Positions 61,767 to 64,000 of a stretch of 64,000 nt of DNA are shown piece by piece; the first letter of the stretch is position 1, and each line of letters opens with the position of its first letter. Below the pieces are notes generated by a model. That model was not told where the DNA came from. It searched no databases and worked only from the letters and a program-made list of their open reading frames with translations. Origin of the DNA: Cypionkella aquatica (GTDB lineage: Bacteria > Pseudomonadota > Alphaproteobacteria > Rhodobacterales > Rhodobacteraceae); the NCBI RefSeq assembly GCF_030161095.1, contig NZ_BSPP01000004.1:496001-560000 (forward strand). The letters are read 5' to 3'. The translations under genes were made by a program, and so were the position numbers.

Positions 61767-62465
61767 TTAGAGACGTTTTTTCCAGATTGCGGCATCACCC
61801 ATTTTCGCCAGAAAGGCGGTGTGGGCGGCGGATTCGGCCTCGGTCAGGCGCGTTGGCAGGGGGGTTGGACGGGGGCGGGGACGCCAATCGGAGGGCGTTT
61901 GAACTTGCGCCGCAGCCGGGGTCTGGGTGGCAGGATTGAGCCCGAAATCCGGTTGCCGTCCGCCAACAAGTTCGAGATAGACCTCGGCCAGAATTTCGGA
62001 ATCGAGCAGAGCGCCGTGCTTTTCGCGGGCAGAGTTGTCAACGCCAAAGCGACGGCAAAGCGCGTCAAGGGTGGCCGGGGAGCCGGGAAATTTGCGGCGG
62101 GCCATCGTGAGCGTGTCGGTGGCGCGGGACATCGGCAGGGTTGGGCGGTTGACCGCCGTAAGCTCGGCGTTGAGAAACTTCATATCGAAGCTGGCGTTGT
62201 GGATGATCAGCTGTGCGTCACCGATGAAATCGAGAAAATCTTGCGCGATGGCTTTGAAGACCGGCTTGTCGCGCAGAAAATCGTCGCCGAGGCCGTGGAC
62301 CGCGAAGGCCTCTTTCGGCATCAGGCGTTCGGGATTGATGTATTGGTGGTAGGTGTTGCCGGTGGGCAGGTGGTTGAACAGCTCTACCGCGCCGATTTCG
62401 ACGATCCTATCGCCTTCTGAGGGTTCAAAGCCTGTGGTTTCGGTGTCGAGGACGATCTCACGCAT
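61767..62465 (-). CDS. dnaQ: DNA polymerase III epsilon subunit (proofreading exonuclease)
   Basis: 3'-5' exonuclease of 232 residues. DEDDh motifs: REIVLDTETTGFEP (Asp/Glu), HNASFDMKFLN, and HGALLDSEILAEVYLEL. The C-terminal tail is Pro/Arg-rich and should bind the alpha subunit. I chose the ATG at 62465, with a small overlap with coaE; the upstream Met at 62486 would lie well within coaE. Part of maf-aroE-coaE-dnaQ. Confidence 0.95.
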   Translation of the reverse strand: MREIVLDTETTGFEPSEGDRIVEIGAVELFNHLPTGNTYHQYINPERLMPKEAFAVHGLGDDFLRDKPVFKAIAQDFLDFIGDAQLIIHNASFDMKFLNAELTAVNRPTLPMSRATDTLTMARRKFPGSPATLDALCRRFGVDNSAREKHGALLDSEILAEVYLELVGGRQPDFGLNPATQTPAAAQVQTPSDWRPRPRPTPLPTRLTEAESAAHTAFLAKMGDAAIWKKRL

Positions 62466-63045
62466 GGCGGGCTCGGATATGGGCAATCAGGACTTTGACA
62501 TAGGCTTGGGTGGCGGAAAGGTCCAGTGTTTCAACGATATGGGTGGCGAGGGCGCGCTTTTCGGCATCGGGCATTTGGCGGGCAAGCATGGTTTGGAAAT
62601 GCTGCTCTGTCATGCCGGGGCGTTGCAGGACGCGGGTGCGTTGCAGATCGGCGGGCGCGGTGACGAGGAGGGTCGCGTGAAATTCGTGTTGACTGGACTT
62701 TTCAAACAGCAGCGGAATATCGAGGATTGCGATATCGGCTGTGGTTTGGGCGATAAACTTTGCGCGGTCGGCCGCGACCAAGGGGTGCACGATGGCTTCA
62801 AGTTTTGTCAGCATGTTAGGATCCGCCGCAATCGCGACCTTCAATGTTTCACGTGAAACATTCCCATTTGTCGTGGCTGCGGGGCAAAGCGCGCTGATCT
62901 GGGCAACGGCTGCGCCACCCGGTTGATAAAGGCGGTGGACGGCGCTATCGGCATCCCACACCGGCAGGCCCGCGTCTGTGAACATCGCTGCCGTGGTGGA
63001 TTTCCCCATGCCAATCGAGCCGGTGAGTCCGAGGCGGAATGTCAT
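62458..63045 (-). CDS. coaE: Dephospho-CoA kinase
   Basis: Last step of coenzyme A synthesis. It is 195 residues with the P-loop GLTGSIGMGKSTT (7-19), DADSAVH and the LID-type TEQHFQTMLARQM segment. It contains a perfect parS palindrome read as NVSRET. Its start overlaps the aroE stop by 4 bases, and its stop overlaps the dnaQ start. Confidence 0.95.
   Translation of the reverse strand: MTFRLGLTGSIGMGKSTTAAMFTDAGLPVWDADSAVHRLYQPGGAAVAQISALCPAATTNGNVSRETLKVAIAADPNMLTKLEAIVHPLVAADRAKFIAQTTADIAILDIPLLFEKSSQHEFHATLLVTAPADLQRTRVLQRPGMTEQHFQTMLARQMPDAEKRALATHIVETLDLSATQAYVKVLIAHIRARHA
62845..62860. promoter_or_regulatory. parS centromere site inside coaE
   Basis: TGTTTCACGTGAAACA, the exact ParB consensus, identical to the copy at 45274 and about 17.6 kb from it. 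It is embedded in coaE at a segment not needed for the P-loop or LID. Confidence 0.9.
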
Positions 63046-63881
63046 GCCGAAAGAACAGATTGGCGGGTGGCATCGTCAACCTCTGGTCGCTGGCCAAACC
63101 AGCGTTCAAAGCCCGGAGCGGCCTGATGCAGCAACATCCCCAAGCCATCGACAATCGTGCAGCCTTTCGACTGTGCTTCAAGAAGGAATTGTGTTTTCAA
63201 GGGGTTATAGACGAGGTCAGTGACAAGCGCATTTCTGTCAAGACCATCAAGCGGCACGCGGAAATCAGATTTTCCGGACATACCAAGTGAGGTGGTGTTG
63301 ATAACGGTCGTCGCACCTTCCAACATATTAGGGGCCTGGATCCAATCGTAAACGCTGAGTTTGGCGCCCAAATCCGCCCGCAGCGCCTGCGCCCGAGGCT
63401 GGGTGCGGTTTGCAATACGGATTTCGGGCACGCCAACTTCGATCAGCGCGGCGACAACCGCCCGCGCCGCACCGCCAGCACCAAAAATCGCAGCAGGGCC
63501 TGCGGTTGGATCCCAATGCGGGGCATTCTGGCGCAGATTGGCGATGAAGCCCGCGCCATCAGTGTTGTCGGCATGAATCCGACCATCTTTGCGGAAAATC
63601 AACGTATTTGCCGCGCCAATCAACGCAGCGCGATCCGTCACCACATCGGCAATTTGCAAGACGGCCTCTTTGTGCGGGATCGTCACATTTACCCCGACAA
63701 AGCCAAGTTTCGGCAGCAACTCAAGCACTTGCCGCAAGTCTTGCGGGGCCACATCCATGGGTATGTAATGGCCTTGGATACCATAGCGCTTTAACCAGAA
63801 ACCATGCAGGGCGGGCGACCTGCTGTGCGCGATCGGATGGCCAATGACACCAGCAAGCGGGATGCGGGGGAGGTCGGTCAT
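63042..63881 (-). CDS. aroE: Shikimate dehydrogenase
   Basis: NADPH-dependent reduction of dehydroshikimate. It is 279 residues: substrate site [13 protein letters not shown] (14-26), catalytic Lys in [16 protein letters not shown], the NADP loop GAGGAARAV, and the C-terminal [14 protein letters not shown]. The ATG overlaps the maf stop as ATGA, and its stop overlaps coaE. Confidence 0.96.
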   Translation of the reverse strand: MTDLPRIPLAGVIGHPIAHSRSPALHGFWLKRYGIQGHYIPMDVAPQDLRQVLELLPKLGFVGVNVTIPHKEAVLQIADVVTDRAALIGAANTLIFRKDGRIHADNTDGAGFIANLRQNAPHWDPTAGPAAIFGAGGAARAVVAALIEVGVPEIRIANRTQPRAQALRADLGAKLSVYDWIQAPNMLEGATTVINTTSLGMSGKSDFRVPLDGLDRNALVTDLVYNPLKTQFLLEAQSKGCTIVDGLGMLLHQAAPGFERWFGQRPEVDDATRQSVLSA

Positions 63882-64000
63882 GTTGTGATGTAGCCTCTGG
63901 TTCCGAGATAGTCGATCAAGGGAAGAAGTGGCAGGCCCAGAATGGTGAAATAGTCGCCAGTGATAGCTGAGATCAGTTGGATGCCTTCCTCTTCTAACTT
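63878..64000 (-). CDS. maf: Maf family nucleotide pyrophosphatase, C-terminal part (cut by right edge)
   Basis: The last 40 residues of a protein entering from the right. The end carries the Maf hallmark [18 protein letters not shown]. Maf proteins hydrolyse non-canonical or regular nucleoside triphosphates. The stop overlaps aroE as ATGA, the usual arrangement. The N-terminus and start are outside the window. Confidence 0.92.
   Translation of the reverse strand, partial: KLEEEGIQLISAITGDYFTILGLPLLPLIDYLGTRGYITT

Noticed and set aside
60861-62420. 519-codon plus-strand open frame
   Set aside because: Antisense to the epimerase and dnaQ genes; composition is that of a codon-position shadow.

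Overview
The window looks like a chromosomal, near-origin segment of a Rhodobacteraceae-type alphaproteobacterium. The evidence is a high-GC sequence, a complete RegB/SenC/RegA/HvrA/HvrB/AhcY redox-control block, a HemD/Mic60-like/HemY block, and the gene order maf-aroE-coaE-dnaQ-epimerase-secB-fxsA-tim44-mltA-smr followed by hslUV, trxA, addAB, murU, amgK and tsaE. Two exact 16-bp parS-type palindromes, in amgK and coaE, also place it near the replication origin. I see no rRNA, CRISPR array, insertion sequence or prophage. One tRNA-Thr(CGT) is present.

Layout. 1-942: 3' part of dnaJ. 989-11052: two divergent transcription units for amino-sugar use. The leftward unit has nagA, a NagB-II-type SIS deaminase, a GntR regulator and a BadF-type kinase. 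The rightward unit has murQ, a binding-protein-dependent sugar ABC transporter and a Gfo/Idh oxidoreductase. Together they can import, phosphorylate and split MurNAc/GlcNAc to fructose-6-phosphate. The intergenic region carries a 15-bp inverted repeat that is a likely GntR operator. 11081-19046: an oxidative-stress island. It holds an ECF sigma factor with its DUF1109/NrsF membrane anti-sigma, exported MsrB, a CcdA-thioredoxin fusion, exported single-Cys MsrA, a LysR regulator, a peroxiredoxin, a methionine-repeat periplasmic protein, and a cytochrome b561/molybdopterin oxidoreductase pair of the YedZ1/YedY1 (MsrQ/MsrP-like) type. Matching GTAACA-N16-CGAA promoters face both ways from the sigma gene. 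This is the most interesting part of the window.

19172-28255: mixed metabolic and regulatory genes (pirin, alkyladenine glycosylase, Lrp regulator, DUF1330, SDR, aminotransferase, secreted cyclase, a response regulator/HWE kinase pair, phosphoesterase, lipid kinase). 28552-33132: tRNA-Thr, hemY, mic60-like, hemD and divergent tsaD. 33278-37483: YciI, EVE, MFS, DUF2853 and ahcY. 37586-42390: HD hydrolase, a possible 42-residue peptide, hvrB, hvrA, regA, senC and divergent regB. 42497-52923: a DivL-like PAS protein behind a perfect CtrA box, tsaE, amgK, murU, addB, addA and trxA. 52968-64000: a polysaccharide-type hypothetical, hslV, hslU, a lipoprotein hydrolase, a large inverted repeat, smr, mltA, tim44, fxsA, secB, an epimerase, dnaQ, coaE, aroE and the C-terminus of maf, cut by the right edge.

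MurNAc is served by two routes here: a catabolic one (kinase plus MurQ) and a recycling one (AmgK plus MurU). Redox and stress control is layered: RegBA for redox and the ECF/NrsF pair for periplasmic methionine oxidation. Names rest on visible motifs, lengths and neighbourhood; no database search was run.
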